Part shown: in pieces, positions 9,382 to 19,576 of the stretch
How positions within the stretch are numbered: the stretch's first letter is position 1
Layout: every line of letters starts with the position of its first letter
NCBI GenBank assembly: GCA_023475265.1
Contig: JAMCWE010000241.1
Coordinates: forward strand, 1 to 64,000
Direction: 5' to 3'
Origin: Bacteroidota bacterium
Lineage (GTDB): Bacteria > Bacteroidota > Ignavibacteria > Ignavibacteriales > Ignavibacteriaceae
DNA length: 64,000 bases
Program-made: the position numbers and the translations under genes
The notes under the pieces: model-generated
The model's database searches: none
The model's input: the letters and a program-made list of their open reading frames with translations, nothing else
Told to the model about the DNA's origin: nothing

Positions 9382-10229
9382 AAAATATTACTTTCTACAG
9401 AAGAAAAACCACAAACATTGTAATGTTGTCGTTTTCTTTTCTAGCAGCATTAATAACTCTTTTGCCGCTGATATTTATTTTCTATTATACAATTTCAAAA
9501 GGCATTGCAAATTTAAACGTTAATTTTTTTACTAAACTGCCTACGCCGGTTGGTGAATCAGGCGGGGGAATGGTAAATGCAATTATCGGAACTTTAATTT
9601 TAATTGCAATCGGCGGCGGGATTGGAATCCCGGTCGGGATTTTTACCGGAACATATTTATCAGAGTTTGGTCATAATAAGTTTGGCTTTGTCGTAAGATT
9701 TCTTACAGATGTACTAAGCGGTATTCCTTCAATAGTTGTAGGCGTTGTTGCATATACTTTAGTTGTCGTGCCGATGAAACATTTTTCAGCAGCAGCCGGC
9801 GGTGTTGCTTTAGCCATTTTGATGATCCCAACAATTACCAGAACAACTGAAGAAATGATCAAGCTTGTTCCGCAATCTTATAGAGAAGCAGGACTAGCCT
9901 TGGGCATTCCGAAGTGGAAAACAACTTTGTTGATAGTTCTTAAAACAGCATGGAAAGGAATTGCAACCGGAGTTTTGTTAGGGCTTTCTAGAGCTGCCGG
10001 CGAAACAGCTCCGCTTTTATTTACTGCTTTGGATAATAGATTCTGGTCAACAAATATTTTTCAGCCGATAGCCTCGCTTACCGTTTATATTTACCAATAT
10101 GCATCGGCGCCTTATAAAGATTGGAATGACCAAGCATGGACAGCGGCGCTTGTTCTAATTCTCCTAATATCACTTTTAAGTTTGATTTTCAGAATCATTA
10201 CAAGATCAAAATATAAAACAACGAATTAA
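9360..10229 (+). CDS. pstA: Phosphate ABC transporter permease PstA
   Basis: Second inner-membrane permease subunit of the Pst system, 289 residues. It has about six hydrophobic segments, the cytoplasmic coupling motif SYREAGLALGIPKWKT and the GLSRAAGETAPLLFTA segment typical of PstA. The GVVAYTLVVVPM segment and the overall length agree with the family. It starts inside the 3' end of pstC and stops immediately before the pstB ATG (no gap), so pstC-pstA-pstB is one tight translational unit. Confidence 0.95.
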   Translation: MEIKSNVKNITFYRRKTTNIVMLSFSFLAALITLLPLIFIFYYTISKGIANLNVNFFTKLPTPVGESGGGMVNAIIGTLILIAIGGGIGIPVGIFTGTYLSEFGHNKFGFVVRFLTDVLSGIPSIVVGVVAYTLVVVPMKHFSAAAGGVALAILMIPTITRTTEEMIKLVPQSYREAGLALGIPKWKTTLLIVLKTAWKGIATGVLLGLSRAAGETAPLLFTALDNRFWSTNIFQPIASLTVYIYQYASAPYKDWNDQAWTAALVLILLISLLSLIFRIITRSKYKTTN

Positions 10230-11039
10230 ATGGAAATTACTGAAAAAATTAAAACAGAAAACGTTCCCAAAACTAATGCTATGAATCAAGATCCAATAAA
10301 AATTTCCGTGCAGAATCTTTCGGCATATTTCGGGAAGATACAAGTATTAAAAAATGTTTCAATTGATATTCCGGAAAAGAAAGTTATCGCGATAATAGGT
10401 CCATCAGGCTGCGGTAAATCTACCTTTCTTCGAAGCATTAACCGCATGCATGAAGTTGCGAGAGGAACAATTACGGGAAAAATTATTTTTGACGACGAAG
10501 ACGTAATGAAGATTGATCCGGTTTATCTAAGAAGAAAAATTGGAATGGTTTTTCAGAAACCAAATCCCTTTCCAACTATGTCTGTCTTTAACAATGTTGT
10601 TGCCGGATTAAAATTAAACGGTTTTAGAAATAGAAAAGCTCTTAAGGAGATAGTTGAAAAAACACTTAAGCAAGCAGCGCTTTGGGATGAAGTAAAAGAT
10701 ATGTTGAATAAATCCGGCGCAAATCTTTCAGGCGGGCAGCAGCAGCGTTTGTGCATTGCAAGAACAATCGCAATAAATCCTGAAGTTATTTTAATGGATG
10801 AACCTGCAAGTGCGCTCGATCCAATTTCAACGGCAAAAATTGAGGAACTTATTTTTGAGCTGAAAAAGGATTACACAATTATTATCGTTACTCATAACAT
10901 GCAGCAAGCTGCTAGAGTTAGTGACTACACAGCTTTCTTTTACATGGGAGAGTTGATTGAATTTTCCGATACAAAAAAAATGTTCACGGCCCCGGCAAAA
11001 AAACAAACAGAAGATTATATTACAGGCAGGTTTGGATAA
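10230..11039 (+). CDS. pstB: Phosphate ABC transporter ATP-binding protein PstB
   Basis: Cytoplasmic ATPase that drives phosphate import through PstCA. Walker A is GPSGCGKST, the signature is LSGGQQQR, Walker B is [13 protein letters not shown], and the switch is [10 protein letters not shown]. At 269 residues it is slightly longer than usual because of a short charged N-terminal extension before [12 protein letters not shown]. The ATG at 10230 directly abuts the pstA stop. The alternative ATG 11 codons into the extension is also possible. Family assignment is secure. Confidence 0.96.
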   Translation: MEITEKIKTENVPKTNAMNQDPIKISVQNLSAYFGKIQVLKNVSIDIPEKKVIAIIGPSGCGKSTFLRSINRMHEVARGTITGKIIFDDEDVMKIDPVYLRRKIGMVFQKPNPFPTMSVFNNVVAGLKLNGFRNRKALKEIVEKTLKQAALWDEVKDMLNKSGANLSGGQQQRLCIARTIAINPEVILMDEPASALDPISTAKIEELIFELKKDYTIIIVTHNMQQAARVSDYTAFFYMGELIEFSDTKKMFTAPAKKQTEDYITGRFG

Positions 11040-11056
11040 AAATTTTTAGCGGCTTT

Positions 11057-11093
11057 GCGTCTCTGCGGTGAAAAGACTTAACCGCAAAGACGC
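11057..11093. repeat. Intergenic hairpin between pstB and phoU
   Basis: gcgtctctgcggt (11057-11069) and accgcaaagacgc (11081-11093) form a 13-bp stem with one mismatch and an 11-nt loop. It has no adjacent T-run, so it is more likely a dispersed repeat or mRNA-stabilising hairpin than a terminator. The wording (GCGTCTCTGCGGT type) resembles a repeat often seen in intergenic DNA of environmental bacteria. It may lower phoU expression relative to pstB. Confidence 0.55.
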
Positions 11094-11134
11094 TGAGACT
11101 CAAAGTAAAAGAATTAAATATTTTAAGGTATAAA

Positions 11135-11821
11135 ATGGAAAGACATTTTGAAAAAGAATTTGAAGAATTAAAAACCACCATCAACAAAATGGCGTCAATA
11201 GTTGATGAGCAAGTTGAGAACAGCTTCAAAGATATGGAAGATCAAGGCGCAAGACTTTATAAAACTGTTAAGCAAAGAGACAGAGAAGTAGATGCTTATG
11301 ATAATTTGATTATGGCTCAATGCGAAAATCTTTTGGCATTATATCAGCCTGTTGCCAGCGATCTTCGATTTATTTTGACTGCAATTAAGATTGACAGCCA
11401 GCTTGAACGATGCGGTGACATTGCGGTAAATATTGTTCAACGGATTAAGAAGACCGATAACTTTCGCGATCTTATTGTTCAAACTGATCTACCTGAAATG
11501 GCTAAAATTGCAAGGACAATGGTGAAGGACGCAATAACAGCTTTTATCAACTGCGATGGTGACCTTGCAAAAACAATTTGGGTAAATGATGATATTGTTG
11601 ACGATCTGAATAAAAAAATATTTAACCAGCTTGTTCAAATGATAAAGTCAAACCCGGAGATTGCCGAAGCGTGCGCTCACTTGATAGTATTAGCTAGGCA
11701 GATTGAAAGACTTGCAGACCATGCAACTAACATATCTGAGGACGTAATCTTCTTAGTGGAGAATGAAATTGTAACTCATAAAAAGAAATTACAAGATTTT
11801 CATTTGCCGGAAGAAATATAA
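11135..11821 (+). CDS. phoU: Phosphate signalling complex protein PhoU
   Basis: Negative regulator that links Pst transporter state to the PhoR-type sensor kinase and limits phosphate uptake. It is 228 residues, all-helical, with two repeated halves. Metal-binding E/D-rich motifs are seen in each repeat (VKQRDREVDAYDNLI in the first; LERCGDIAVNI and IERLADHATNISEDV as paired motifs). It lies 95 nt after pstB on the same strand and closes the phosphate locus. No phoB/phoR genes are visible nearby. Confidence 0.93.
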   Translation: MERHFEKEFEELKTTINKMASIVDEQVENSFKDMEDQGARLYKTVKQRDREVDAYDNLIMAQCENLLALYQPVASDLRFILTAIKIDSQLERCGDIAVNIVQRIKKTDNFRDLIVQTDLPEMAKIARTMVKDAITAFINCDGDLAKTIWVNDDIVDDLNKKIFNQLVQMIKSNPEIAEACAHLIVLARQIERLADHATNISEDVIFLVENEIVTHKKKLQDFHLPEEI

Positions 11822-11993
11822 TTTCATTCTGATACTTGTTATTGATTATAATGATTGAAAGTCATTTATAGTCATTGGTTGTCATTTTGTATTTATATCA
11901 TTAATTGAATTTTCAACATATTGGGCTTATTTATCAATCGTAAGATAAAATAAAAAGATCTGTAATTTGGTTGAACTTCTAATTTTACAAACT

Positions 11994-12026
11994 TTTGGTT
12001 CTTGAACATAAATAACCTTAAATTTG
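11994..12026 (+). promoter_or_regulatory. Bacteroidetes-type promoter upstream of tgt
   Basis: TTTG at 11994-11997 and TAAATTTG at 12019-12026 are separated by 21 bp. This matches the Bacteroidetes primary sigma consensus (TTTG, about 19-21 bp, TAnnTTTG). Transcription would start near 12033, about 37 nt before the tgt start. The remainder of the 248-nt gap after phoU is AT-rich with recurrent GTCATT words and no gene. Inferred from consensus only. Confidence 0.45.
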
Positions 12027-12060
12027 TATCCTGAAATTAAACAGACTAGAGTAGGTATAA

Positions 12061-13221
<1,161 letters not shown>

Positions 13222-13548
13222 TTGGAATCTTTATTGGCAATGGCCCCTCCGCCAAATGGTGGCGGCAGTGGAAGTTTAATCAGCACTGTAATAATGTTTG
13301 GTGCTATCTTTTTAATCTTTTATTTTATGATTATCAGACCCCAGCAAAAACGTGCAAAGGAAAGAGAAAAATTGCTTTCTAATATGCAGAAGGGAGATAA
13401 GGTTGTTACAAGCGGAGGTTTACACGGTACAATTGTGCACATTGAAGATAAGACAGTGCTCATACAGGTTAGTGATAATGTAAAACTTAAATATGAACGC
13501 TCTGCAATTGCAACAATTTTGCCGTCGGGAACTAAAGAAAGTAATTGA
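13222..13548 (+). CDS. yajC: Preprotein translocase auxiliary subunit YajC
   Basis: Small single-span membrane protein associated with SecDF. It is 108 residues, with one membrane helix (VIMFGAIFLIFYFMII) followed by RPQQKRAKEREKLLSNMQKGDKVVTSGGLHG, the diagnostic YajC motif. The TTG at 13222 follows CGGAGG with 5-nt spacing; another TTG at 13218 is in a different frame. It lies directly after tgt with no gap. secD/secF are not in the window. Assignment is secure. Confidence 0.94.
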   Translation: MESLLAMAPPPNGGGSGSLISTVIMFGAIFLIFYFMIIRPQQKRAKEREKLLSNMQKGDKVVTSGGLHGTIVHIEDKTVLIQVSDNVKLKYERSAIATILPSGTKESN

Positions 13549-13607
13549 TTTAAATTATTCCATTTACTTTTTATGGAACTTAATTTTAGATTAAGTTGTA
13601 AATCAGG

Positions 13608-14828
13608 ATGAGTAAAAATTTAGGTGCAAAAATGTTTTGTTCAGTTGAAGAAGCTGTTGAAGAAATAAAAAATGGAAAGTTGTTAATAATCGTTGATGAT
13701 GAAGACAGAGAAAATGAAGGTGACTTTGTTTGCGCTGCAGAATATGTAACTCCGGAAATTGTCAACTTCATGACTAAGCACGGAAGGGGAATGATTTGTG
13801 TCGCGGTTAGTGGAAATAGATTAGACGAACTTGGGCTTCCATTAATGGTTGGTTCTAATTCAGCTTTGCATGGAACTCAATTTACAATAACCATTGACGC
13901 AAAAGAAGGAACAACTACCGGTATTTCTGCTGCTGACAGAGCATTAACAATAAAAAAAATTATTGATGAAAAAAGTACAGCAGAAGATTTTGCACGCCCA
14001 GGACATATTTTTCCTCTTCGCGCTTTTGATGAAGGAGTTTTGAGACGTGCAGGACACACCGAAGCTGCTGTTGATATTTGTAGGCTTTCTAATTTGAAAT
14101 CTGCCGGCGTTTTGTGTGAAATCCTTCATGACAATGGTGAGATGGCTCGTGTTCCAGATCTAATAAAAATTGCGGAAAAGTTTAAGCTGAAGATTTTAAC
14201 AGTAAAAGATTTAATTAAATACCGGCTTCAAAAAGACAGACTAATTGAAAAAGTAGCCGAAGCAAAACTTCCTACTGTGCATGGCAACTTCAAAGTAAAA
14301 ATTTATAAAAGTTTAGTAGATCATAAAGAGCATATTGCTTTGATCAAAGGTAAAATTGATCATGCAAAACCAATTCTTGTAAGAATGCATTCCGAATGCT
14401 TGACAGGTGATGTCTTCCATTCGCTTCGCTGCGATTGCCACGATCAATTGAATGCTTCACTAGATATGATTGCTAAAGAAGAAAATGGCGTTATAGTTTA
14501 TATGAGACAAGAAGGAAGGGGAATTGGACTTCAAAATAAAATCAAAGCATATAAACTTCAGGATGAAGGTAAAGATACTGTGGAGGCAAATGAAGCTCTC
14601 GGTTTTAAACCGGACCTTCGCGACTACGGAATCGGCGCTCAAATCTTGTTGGATTTAGGCGTGAGAAAAATAAAATTACTTACAAACAATCCGAAAAAAG
14701 TAATTGGTCTAAAAGGGTATGGTTTGGAAATTGTTGAGAGGATTCCCATCGAAATTCCACCCAATGAAAATAATGAAAAGTATTTAAAGACTAAGCGCGA
14801 TAAACTCGGACATTTAATTTTAAGATAA
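13608..14828 (+). CDS. ribBA: Bifunctional DHBP synthase / GTP cyclohydrolase II (riboflavin synthesis)
   Basis: Fusion protein that makes both riboflavin precursors: the N-terminal half (RibB) converts ribulose 5-phosphate to 3,4-dihydroxy-2-butanone 4-phosphate, and the C-terminal half (RibA) opens the GTP ring. The RibB motifs DDEDRENEGDF, GTTTGISAADRA and GHTEAAVDI are present. RibA has the zinc ligands in SECLTGDVFHSLRCDC and the GTP-binding MRQEGRGIGL. At 406 residues it has the usual fusion length. The ATG at 13608 gives a short leader before AKMFCSVEEAVE; a second ATG is 8 codons in. It ends at a strong hairpin shared with the convergent gene. Confidence 0.95.
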   Translation: MSKNLGAKMFCSVEEAVEEIKNGKLLIIVDDEDRENEGDFVCAAEYVTPEIVNFMTKHGRGMICVAVSGNRLDELGLPLMVGSNSALHGTQFTITIDAKEGTTTGISAADRALTIKKIIDEKSTAEDFARPGHIFPLRAFDEGVLRRAGHTEAAVDICRLSNLKSAGVLCEILHDNGEMARVPDLIKIAEKFKLKILTVKDLIKYRLQKDRLIEKVAEAKLPTVHGNFKVKIYKSLVDHKEHIALIKGKIDHAKPILVRMHSECLTGDVFHSLRCDCHDQLNASLDMIAKEENGVIVYMRQEGRGIGLQNKIKAYKLQDEGKDTVEANEALGFKPDLRDYGIGAQILLDLGVRKIKLLTNNPKKVIGLKGYGLEIVERIPIEIPPNENNEKYLKTKRDKLGHLILR

Positions 14829-14843
14829 AGCTTTTTTATTCTA

Positions 14844-14885
14844 ACTCTTAATCTTGTCCAAATTTTATAGAACAAGATTAAGAGT
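14844..14885. terminator. Bidirectional rho-independent terminator
   Basis: A perfect inverted repeat: 14845-14857 (ctcttaatcttgt) and 14872-14884 (acaagattaagag), with one further A-T pair outside and a 14-nt loop. T/A-rich flanks lie on both sides. It sits between ribBA (plus) and the convergent lipoprotein gene (minus), so it can end both transcripts. Confidence 0.75.
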
Positions 14886-14897
14886 AGAAAAATATCT

Positions 14898-15944
14898 TTA
14901 CAGCAATTCTACAATATTCGTATTTGTTATATCTTCAGTTTTATTCCCTTTTTGTTTTCCTTTTGGCGAAGGAGCTTCCATTGTAAAGTAAATATGAATG
15001 TGTGTTTTAATATTTGATTTCTGAACGCAGCCTTTTGAAACATTAAAATAGATAGCGCCGTCAGCGGTTGTAACAGGTTTTGTAAAATTAAATTGCGCTC
15101 CACGTTCTTCGTACTTAGTATCGCCGGTAACTACCGTTTTCAATCCTGCAGTAATTATTGCTACAGTATCGCTATTATATTTTTCGAGCTCGTTAACTTT
15201 GAATAAGTTTGTATTTTCAAGCTTGAATATTAGAAATGGAGCTGGTGGCTGTGTGAATGCCCATGATGAATCTTTTGCAATTGTATTTGCCGGCATTTCG
15301 CGGAATAGTTGAGCCACTAAAGGTTTTAATGATCCTTGCGTTACATTATTGTTTAAATAATCACGCTGTTCTTGATTAACTGAAGCAGGAGATTTTTTAT
15401 TTAGTTCAATAAATTTGTTTACGATTTTATCAGCGCGGAATATTTCCAAAACGCCGCCTGCTTTTCCGACTCGAACGCTAAATGGATTATTTATTAATGA
15501 AGCATACTGTGCATATTTTTCAAGCTCAGTTGAGTCTTTCGTTTCTCCTGATTGATACATTTCCATTTGACCATCTACTGCCGCGTTAAATAGTATTGAT
15601 TTAATTTCACAATTAAATTCCATCACTCCATCTTTATCTAAATTAGCGAGGTCAACATTAATAATATAAATTACGCTTTGTTTAATCTTCTTAGTAACGC
15701 TGGTATCCGCTTTAATAATTAGATTATCTTCTGAGAAGGAAGCAATTCTATATTGATAGGTTTTCCCTTTTTCAAATTTATAAGCGATATTAAATTTTTG
15801 AGTTGGATTATCTATTGGAGTTGTTTTAATTGCAGTAGTATCAGCTTTCAATTTTGCACTTAGATCTGCAGGTTTATCTTTTTCTTTTTTACTGCATCCA
15901 AATATTATTGTGCTTAAAAATAAAATGATCAGAAATTTTTTCAT
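14898..15944 (-). CDS. DUF6263-like lipoprotein
   Basis: A 348-residue predicted lipoprotein: signal MKKFLIILFLSTIIFGC with lipobox IFGC, followed by a Lys/Asp-rich linker. The body has FEKGKTYQYRIASFSEDN and a central region with MEFNCEIKSILFNA, resembling the DUF6263 family of uncharacterised surface lipoproteins. There are no catalytic motifs. It follows the NamZ-like gene by 34 nt on the minus strand, so the two are probably cotranscribed and may both act in the periplasm. Exact function unknown. Confidence 0.65.
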   Translation of the reverse strand: MKKFLIILFLSTIIFGCSKKEKDKPADLSAKLKADTTAIKTTPIDNPTQKFNIAYKFEKGKTYQYRIASFSEDNLIIKADTSVTKKIKQSVIYIINVDLANLDKDGVMEFNCEIKSILFNAAVDGQMEMYQSGETKDSTELEKYAQYASLINNPFSVRVGKAGGVLEIFRADKIVNKFIELNKKSPASVNQEQRDYLNNNVTQGSLKPLVAQLFREMPANTIAKDSSWAFTQPPAPFLIFKLENTNLFKVNELEKYNSDTVAIITAGLKTVVTGDTKYEERGAQFNFTKPVTTADGAIYFNVSKGCVQKSNIKTHIHIYFTMEAPSPKGKQKGNKTEDITNTNIVELL

Positions 15945-15978
15945 TATCTTTTCCTTTCAATCTGACTGTGCAGACTGG

Positions 15979-17229
15979 TTAATATAGTAAATATTTTTTC
16001 CTTATTTTCAAAAAATCTTTCATTCCTTTTTTCCATGAGTTTTCAATCTTAACCGGAGAAATACCAGCTAATATTTTTTCCCTTACAGATTTATCGCCGC
16101 TAAGTCTATCGAATCCGGAATCTCGAAACTTAAATTTGTCTGGGTAAAGTGAATGGAGTGCGCAAACAAGTTTTAATCCAAAATCTACAGCTTTAAATTT
16201 TTTCCTATCAACGACTTTAATAGTAATTCCGTTGCAATTCTCTCCTTTATATTTAGGATTTGTGACCATCTTTGGAATGTCGACTGGAGTGTAAGAAACC
16301 GGTTTTAATTCAACACCCGGTATGGGGTAATTTTTTAATTTTTTTATAAGCGAATCTGAATTTATAAATGGCGCTCCGATTGTTAAAAATGGATGCAAAG
16401 TCCCTCTGCCTTCGGAAACATTTGTCCCTTCAATTAAACACGTTCCTGGATAAACTATTGCAGTTTCTAAATCTGGAATATTAGGTGAAGGTTTTATCCA
16501 AGGTAATGAATATTGATCGAGATAAGAATTACGTTTCCAATTTTTCATTTTTATAATTGTTAAATCCGGAGTTAAATTTTTCCCGATAAAATGTTCTCCG
16601 GCATAAATTTTTGCAAGCTCGCCAATTGTCATTCCTGGCATAATTGGCAAAGGAGCAATCCCTACAAACGAAGCTTCATCTTCTTTTCTAATTGGACCTT
16701 CAACATTAATACCATTTATCGGATTTGGTCTATCTAAAATAATTACTGGAATATGATTTTCAGCTCCAGCCTGAACAATATAAAATAACGTTGAAATGAA
16801 TGTATAAAATCTAGCTCCAACATCCTGAATATCATAAATTAATACATCAACATTTTTTAACATTTCAGTTGATGGTTTTTTATTAGCACCATATAACGAA
16901 TAAACTTTTATTCCTGTTTTAGCATCAACCGAATTGTCAACGGTTTGCCCTGCCGGTGCATTGCTGCGAACTCCATGCTCAGGTCCAAACAGTGCGGTTA
17001 TTTTTACATCATGCAAATTGGCAAGAGTATCTACAAGCGGTGTTCCATTTGATAAAACTCCGGATTCATTTGTAACCAATCCGATTCGCTTGTCTTTGAT
17101 TAAATGAAAATACTCTGAAAGCAGGCGATCAGCGCCGATAACAAGCTTTTCTTTTTTCTGATGATTCTGAGAATATCCGTTGCTCATAATCAACAAAATA
17201 CTGAAAATAAGTGAGAACAATTTTTTCAT
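15979..17229 (-). CDS. Exo-beta-N-acetylmuramidase NamZ-like protein (DUF1343)
   Basis: DUF1343 family; characterised members (NamZ) cleave terminal MurNAc from peptidoglycan fragments. It is 416 residues with a signal peptide (ends SNGYSQ), so periplasmic. Family hallmarks are KDKRIGLVTNESG, ALFGPEHGVR, VLIYDIQDVGARFYTF, LDRPNPINGINVEGP and VSEGRGTLHPF. The role in cell-wall recycling is inferred from the family. It is followed on the minus strand by the DUF6263-like lipoprotein and preceded by ndk. Confidence 0.88.
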   Translation of the reverse strand: MKKLFSLIFSILLIMSNGYSQNHQKKEKLVIGADRLLSEYFHLIKDKRIGLVTNESGVLSNGTPLVDTLANLHDVKITALFGPEHGVRSNAPAGQTVDNSVDAKTGIKVYSLYGANKKPSTEMLKNVDVLIYDIQDVGARFYTFISTLFYIVQAGAENHIPVIILDRPNPINGINVEGPIRKEDEASFVGIAPLPIMPGMTIGELAKIYAGEHFIGKNLTPDLTIIKMKNWKRNSYLDQYSLPWIKPSPNIPDLETAIVYPGTCLIEGTNVSEGRGTLHPFLTIGAPFINSDSLIKKLKNYPIPGVELKPVSYTPVDIPKMVTNPKYKGENCNGITIKVVDRKKFKAVDFGLKLVCALHSLYPDKFKFRDSGFDRLSGDKSVREKILAGISPVKIENSWKKGMKDFLKIRKKYLLY

Positions 17230-17314
17230 AATTTATTTTAATAAATAAATGTAAATGGAATAAACAAAAAGAATGACCGAAGTTTTATACTTGGTCATTC
17301 TTTGTAATAATTAT

Positions 17315-17746
17315 TTACAAACCGAAATTTTCTAATAATTCTTTTCTTGAAAAAAAGTGTGAAATTTCAATTACCGCATTTTCATCTGAATCAGAACCGT
17401 GAATTACATTTTCAGCTTTGTTTGCAGCGTATAGTTTTCTGATGGTACCTTCTTCAGCTTGAAGCGGATCTGTAGCACCAATTAATTTTCTAAAATCAGC
17501 AACTGCATTTTCCTTTTCAAGTGCAATTGGTATGCAAGGACCGGAAGTCATATATTCAATTAAATCGTTAAAGAAAAATCTTTCTTTATGAACTTCATAA
17601 AATCCGCCGGCAGAATCTTTTGTCAGCTTAACCATTTTTATTGCTTTAATCTTGAAGCCGGCTTCAGTAATTTTTGTTATTATTTGTCCGCATAAATTTT
17701 TTCTTACGCCATCAGGTTTAATGATTGCAAGTGTTCTGTTACTCAA
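17315..17746 (-). CDS. ndk: Nucleoside-diphosphate kinase
   Basis: Transfers phosphate from ATP to NDPs through a phosphohistidine. It is 143 residues, with [15 protein letters not shown] at the start, the [14 protein letters not shown] segment, and the active-site His in [12 protein letters not shown]. Length and motifs are canonical. It lies 23 nt downstream of hicA on the minus strand. sucD and ndk are functionally related (nucleotide coupling of the succinyl-CoA step), and hicBA sits between them. Confidence 0.96.
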   Translation of the reverse strand: MSNRTLAIIKPDGVRKNLCGQIITKITEAGFKIKAIKMVKLTKDSAGGFYEVHKERFFFNDLIEYMTSGPCIPIALEKENAVADFRKLIGATDPLQAEEGTIRKLYAANKAENVIHGSDSDENAVIEISHFFSRKELLENFGL

Positions 17747-17769
17747 AGTTTCTCCTTAGTAATTGATGT

Positions 17770-17997
17770 TTATAATAATTTTAAAAATTCTTCCAATTCT
17801 ATTTTAGTTTGTTTTAAAATATGAGATAAAGTTGATCTTTTTAATGGGGAATGTGCCGGGACGGTAATTTTCAAAACTTCATTTTTAGAATGTTTTTGCA
17901 ATCTAATGTGACTACCTTTTTGCCGAACTACAATCCACCCGTCTCTCTGCAATGCTTTGATAATTTCCTTATAAGAAAGAACATGAGTCTTTGTCAA
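17770..17997 (-). CDS. hicA: HicA-type mRNA interferase toxin
   Basis: Toxin of a type II toxin-antitoxin system that cleaves mRNA. It is 75 residues with a double-stranded-RNA-binding-like fold. The catalytic His is in VRQKGSHIRLQ, and VPAHSPLKRSTLSHILKQ is the usual C-terminal half. It overlaps the hicB stop by 4 nt, so translation is coupled. The gene order is antitoxin first, the reverse of the classic hicA-hicB order but common in Bacteroidetes and cyanobacteria. It is intact and likely functional. Confidence 0.9.
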   Translation of the reverse strand: MTKTHVLSYKEIIKALQRDGWIVVRQKGSHIRLQKHSKNEVLKITVPAHSPLKRSTLSHILKQTKIELEEFLKLL

Positions 17998-18197
17998 AGA
18001 TTTAATTCCTTTATAATAAGATCATTCGATTTTATTACATCATCCTCAACTGGTTCAAGATATAATTCAATTGCTTCAGTTATATTGTCTAGAGCTTCTT
18101 CGATTGAATTACCTTCACTAATACAACCTGGCAGAGAAGGCACATAAACGGTATAACCTCCATCATCGCTTTTCTCAAGTGCAACTTTTATCTTCAT
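17994..18197 (-). CDS. hicB: HicB-type antitoxin
   Basis: Antitoxin partner of HicA. It is 67 residues, with the partial RNase H-like HicB fold: KVALEKSDDGGYTVYVPSLPGC, then ISEGNSIEEALDNITEAIELYLE. The short form lacks a C-terminal DNA-binding domain, so autoregulation would need another factor. It is transcribed first, 62 nt after sucD, with hicA overlapping its 3' end. Confidence 0.88.
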   Translation of the reverse strand: MKIKVALEKSDDGGYTVYVPSLPGCISEGNSIEEALDNITEAIELYLEPVEDDVIKSNDLIIKELNL

Positions 18198-18259
18198 CTT
18201 AACCTCTTCTATTTATAAATCGAGCTAATAAAAAATTGGTTAATCATTTAACTAATTGA

Positions 18260-19264
18260 TTATTTTTTCTTCTTAACAATTTTCTTTGTTGCTTTCTTAA
18301 CTTTTATCTTAGCATTCTTTTTTGTCAAAGATTTTGTCGATTTCTTTACGGGCTTAGCTGCAGGTTTTTTCTTTGCGAGAGATTTTTTCTTAAGTGTTTC
18401 AATCGCTTTTAACATGGTTGAACCAATTTCAGCAGGACTATCAATAACTTTGATTCCTGCTTTTTTCATTGCTTCCATTTTTTCTGCAGCAGTTCCTTTG
18501 CCTCCGGAAATTATAGCGCCGGCATGACCCATTCTTCGTCCGGGAGGTGCTGTTCTTCCAGCAATAAAACCAACAACGGGTTTTGTCACATTTTTTTTAA
18601 TAAAAGAAGCGGCTTCTTCTTCCGCTGTACCGCCGATTTCACCTATCATAACTATTCCTTCGGTTTCCGGATCTTCATTAAACAATTTTATTATATCCAA
18701 AAACCTAGAGCCAATAACAGGATCGCCGCCAATTCCTACACAAGTTGATTGGCCAAGTTTTACATCGGTTAATTGTTTTACAGCTTCGTAAGTTAATGTC
18801 CCACTGCGGGAAACAACTCCAATTTTTCCTTCTTTATGAATGAAGCCAGGCATGATTCCTATTTTTGCTTTTCCAGGTGAAATAACTCCAGGACAATTTG
18901 GGCCAACAAGAACGACGCCTTTTTGTTTTATGGAATTATAAACTTCAACCATATCTGCTGCTGGAATACCTTCTGTAATACAGATAATCACTTTTATACC
19001 TGCGTTTGCAGCTTCTAGGATTGCATCGCTGGCAAAAGCAGGCGGTACAAATATTACTGAAGTATTTGCCTTTTGCTCTTTGACCGCTTGCTCAACTGTA
19101 TTATAGACCGGAATTCCTAAAAATTCTGTTCCTCCTTTACCAGGTGTTACGCCTGCAACTACTTTTGTTCCATATTCAATCATCTGTTGAGTATGAAATG
19201 AACCTTCACCGCCGGTTATTCCTTGAACAACGAGACGGGTTTTTTTATCGACTAAAATACTCAT
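18260..19264 (-). CDS. sucD: Succinate-CoA ligase alpha subunit with lysine-rich C-terminal tail
   Basis: Alpha subunit of succinyl-CoA synthetase (TCA cycle). The CoA-binding Rossmann motif [36 protein letters not shown] and the phosphohistidine loop [17 protein letters not shown]-type (here [16 protein letters not shown]) are all present. The enzyme body ends near residue 291 (LKAIETL), the normal family length. About 43 further residues follow that are nearly all Lys, Ala, Pro, Ser and Thr (for example [15 protein letters not shown]), resembling histone H1-like tails. The beta subunit is not in the window. The tail's function is unknown; it may bind nucleic acid or anchor the enzyme. Confidence 0.93.
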   Translation of the reverse strand: MSILVDKKTRLVVQGITGGEGSFHTQQMIEYGTKVVAGVTPGKGGTEFLGIPVYNTVEQAVKEQKANTSVIFVPPAFASDAILEAANAGIKVIICITEGIPAADMVEVYNSIKQKGVVLVGPNCPGVISPGKAKIGIMPGFIHKEGKIGVVSRSGTLTYEAVKQLTDVKLGQSTCVGIGGDPVIGSRFLDIIKLFNEDPETEGIVMIGEIGGTAEEEAASFIKKNVTKPVVGFIAGRTAPPGRRMGHAGAIISGGKGTAAEKMEAMKKAGIKVIDSPAEIGSTMLKAIETLKKKSLAKKKPAAKPVKKSTKSLTKKNAKIKVKKATKKIVKKKK

Positions 19265-19374
19265 CTATAGTTTTCCCTTTATAATTTTCAAAAATTTTTG
19301 TACAAAGATAAGAAAATTCAATTTTAATTTTTAACGAGAAAAGATTTTATTTTGAATTGTTATTTCTAGATCAA

Positions 19375-19530
19375 TTAGTATCTTATAACCTCAATCACTT
19401 TAGGTCCATTAGTTTTGGGATTAAATGTTTTTAGCTCTATTTTTGTATGCAATAATTCAGGTAAATATGAAACTCGATTATTTTTACGAATTTCTGAAAA
19501 TATACTTCTGCGCTCAGAGTCACTTCTCAT
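19375..19530 (-). CDS. Small ORF, possible gene remnant
   Basis: A minus-strand frame of 51 codons from ATG, open further upstream to 19569 before a stop. It encodes a basic, well-mixed sequence (ERRSIFSEIRKNN, then FNPKTNGPKVIEVIRY at the end). It occupies the otherwise empty 312-nt gap between sucD and the permease gene. I recognise no family. It may be the 3' end of a decayed gene or a chance frame. Confidence 0.25.
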   Translation of the reverse strand: MRSDSERRSIFSEIRKNNRVSYLPELLHTKIELKTFNPKTNGPKVIEVIRY

Positions 19531-19576
19531 TTTTCTGCAATAAAATCTAAAATCATAATTATAGCTATTTTAATCT

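Noticed and set aside
11840-11890. Heptamer-like GTCATT words after phoU as a regulatory array
   Set aside because: The spacing is irregular and no clear register could be shown.
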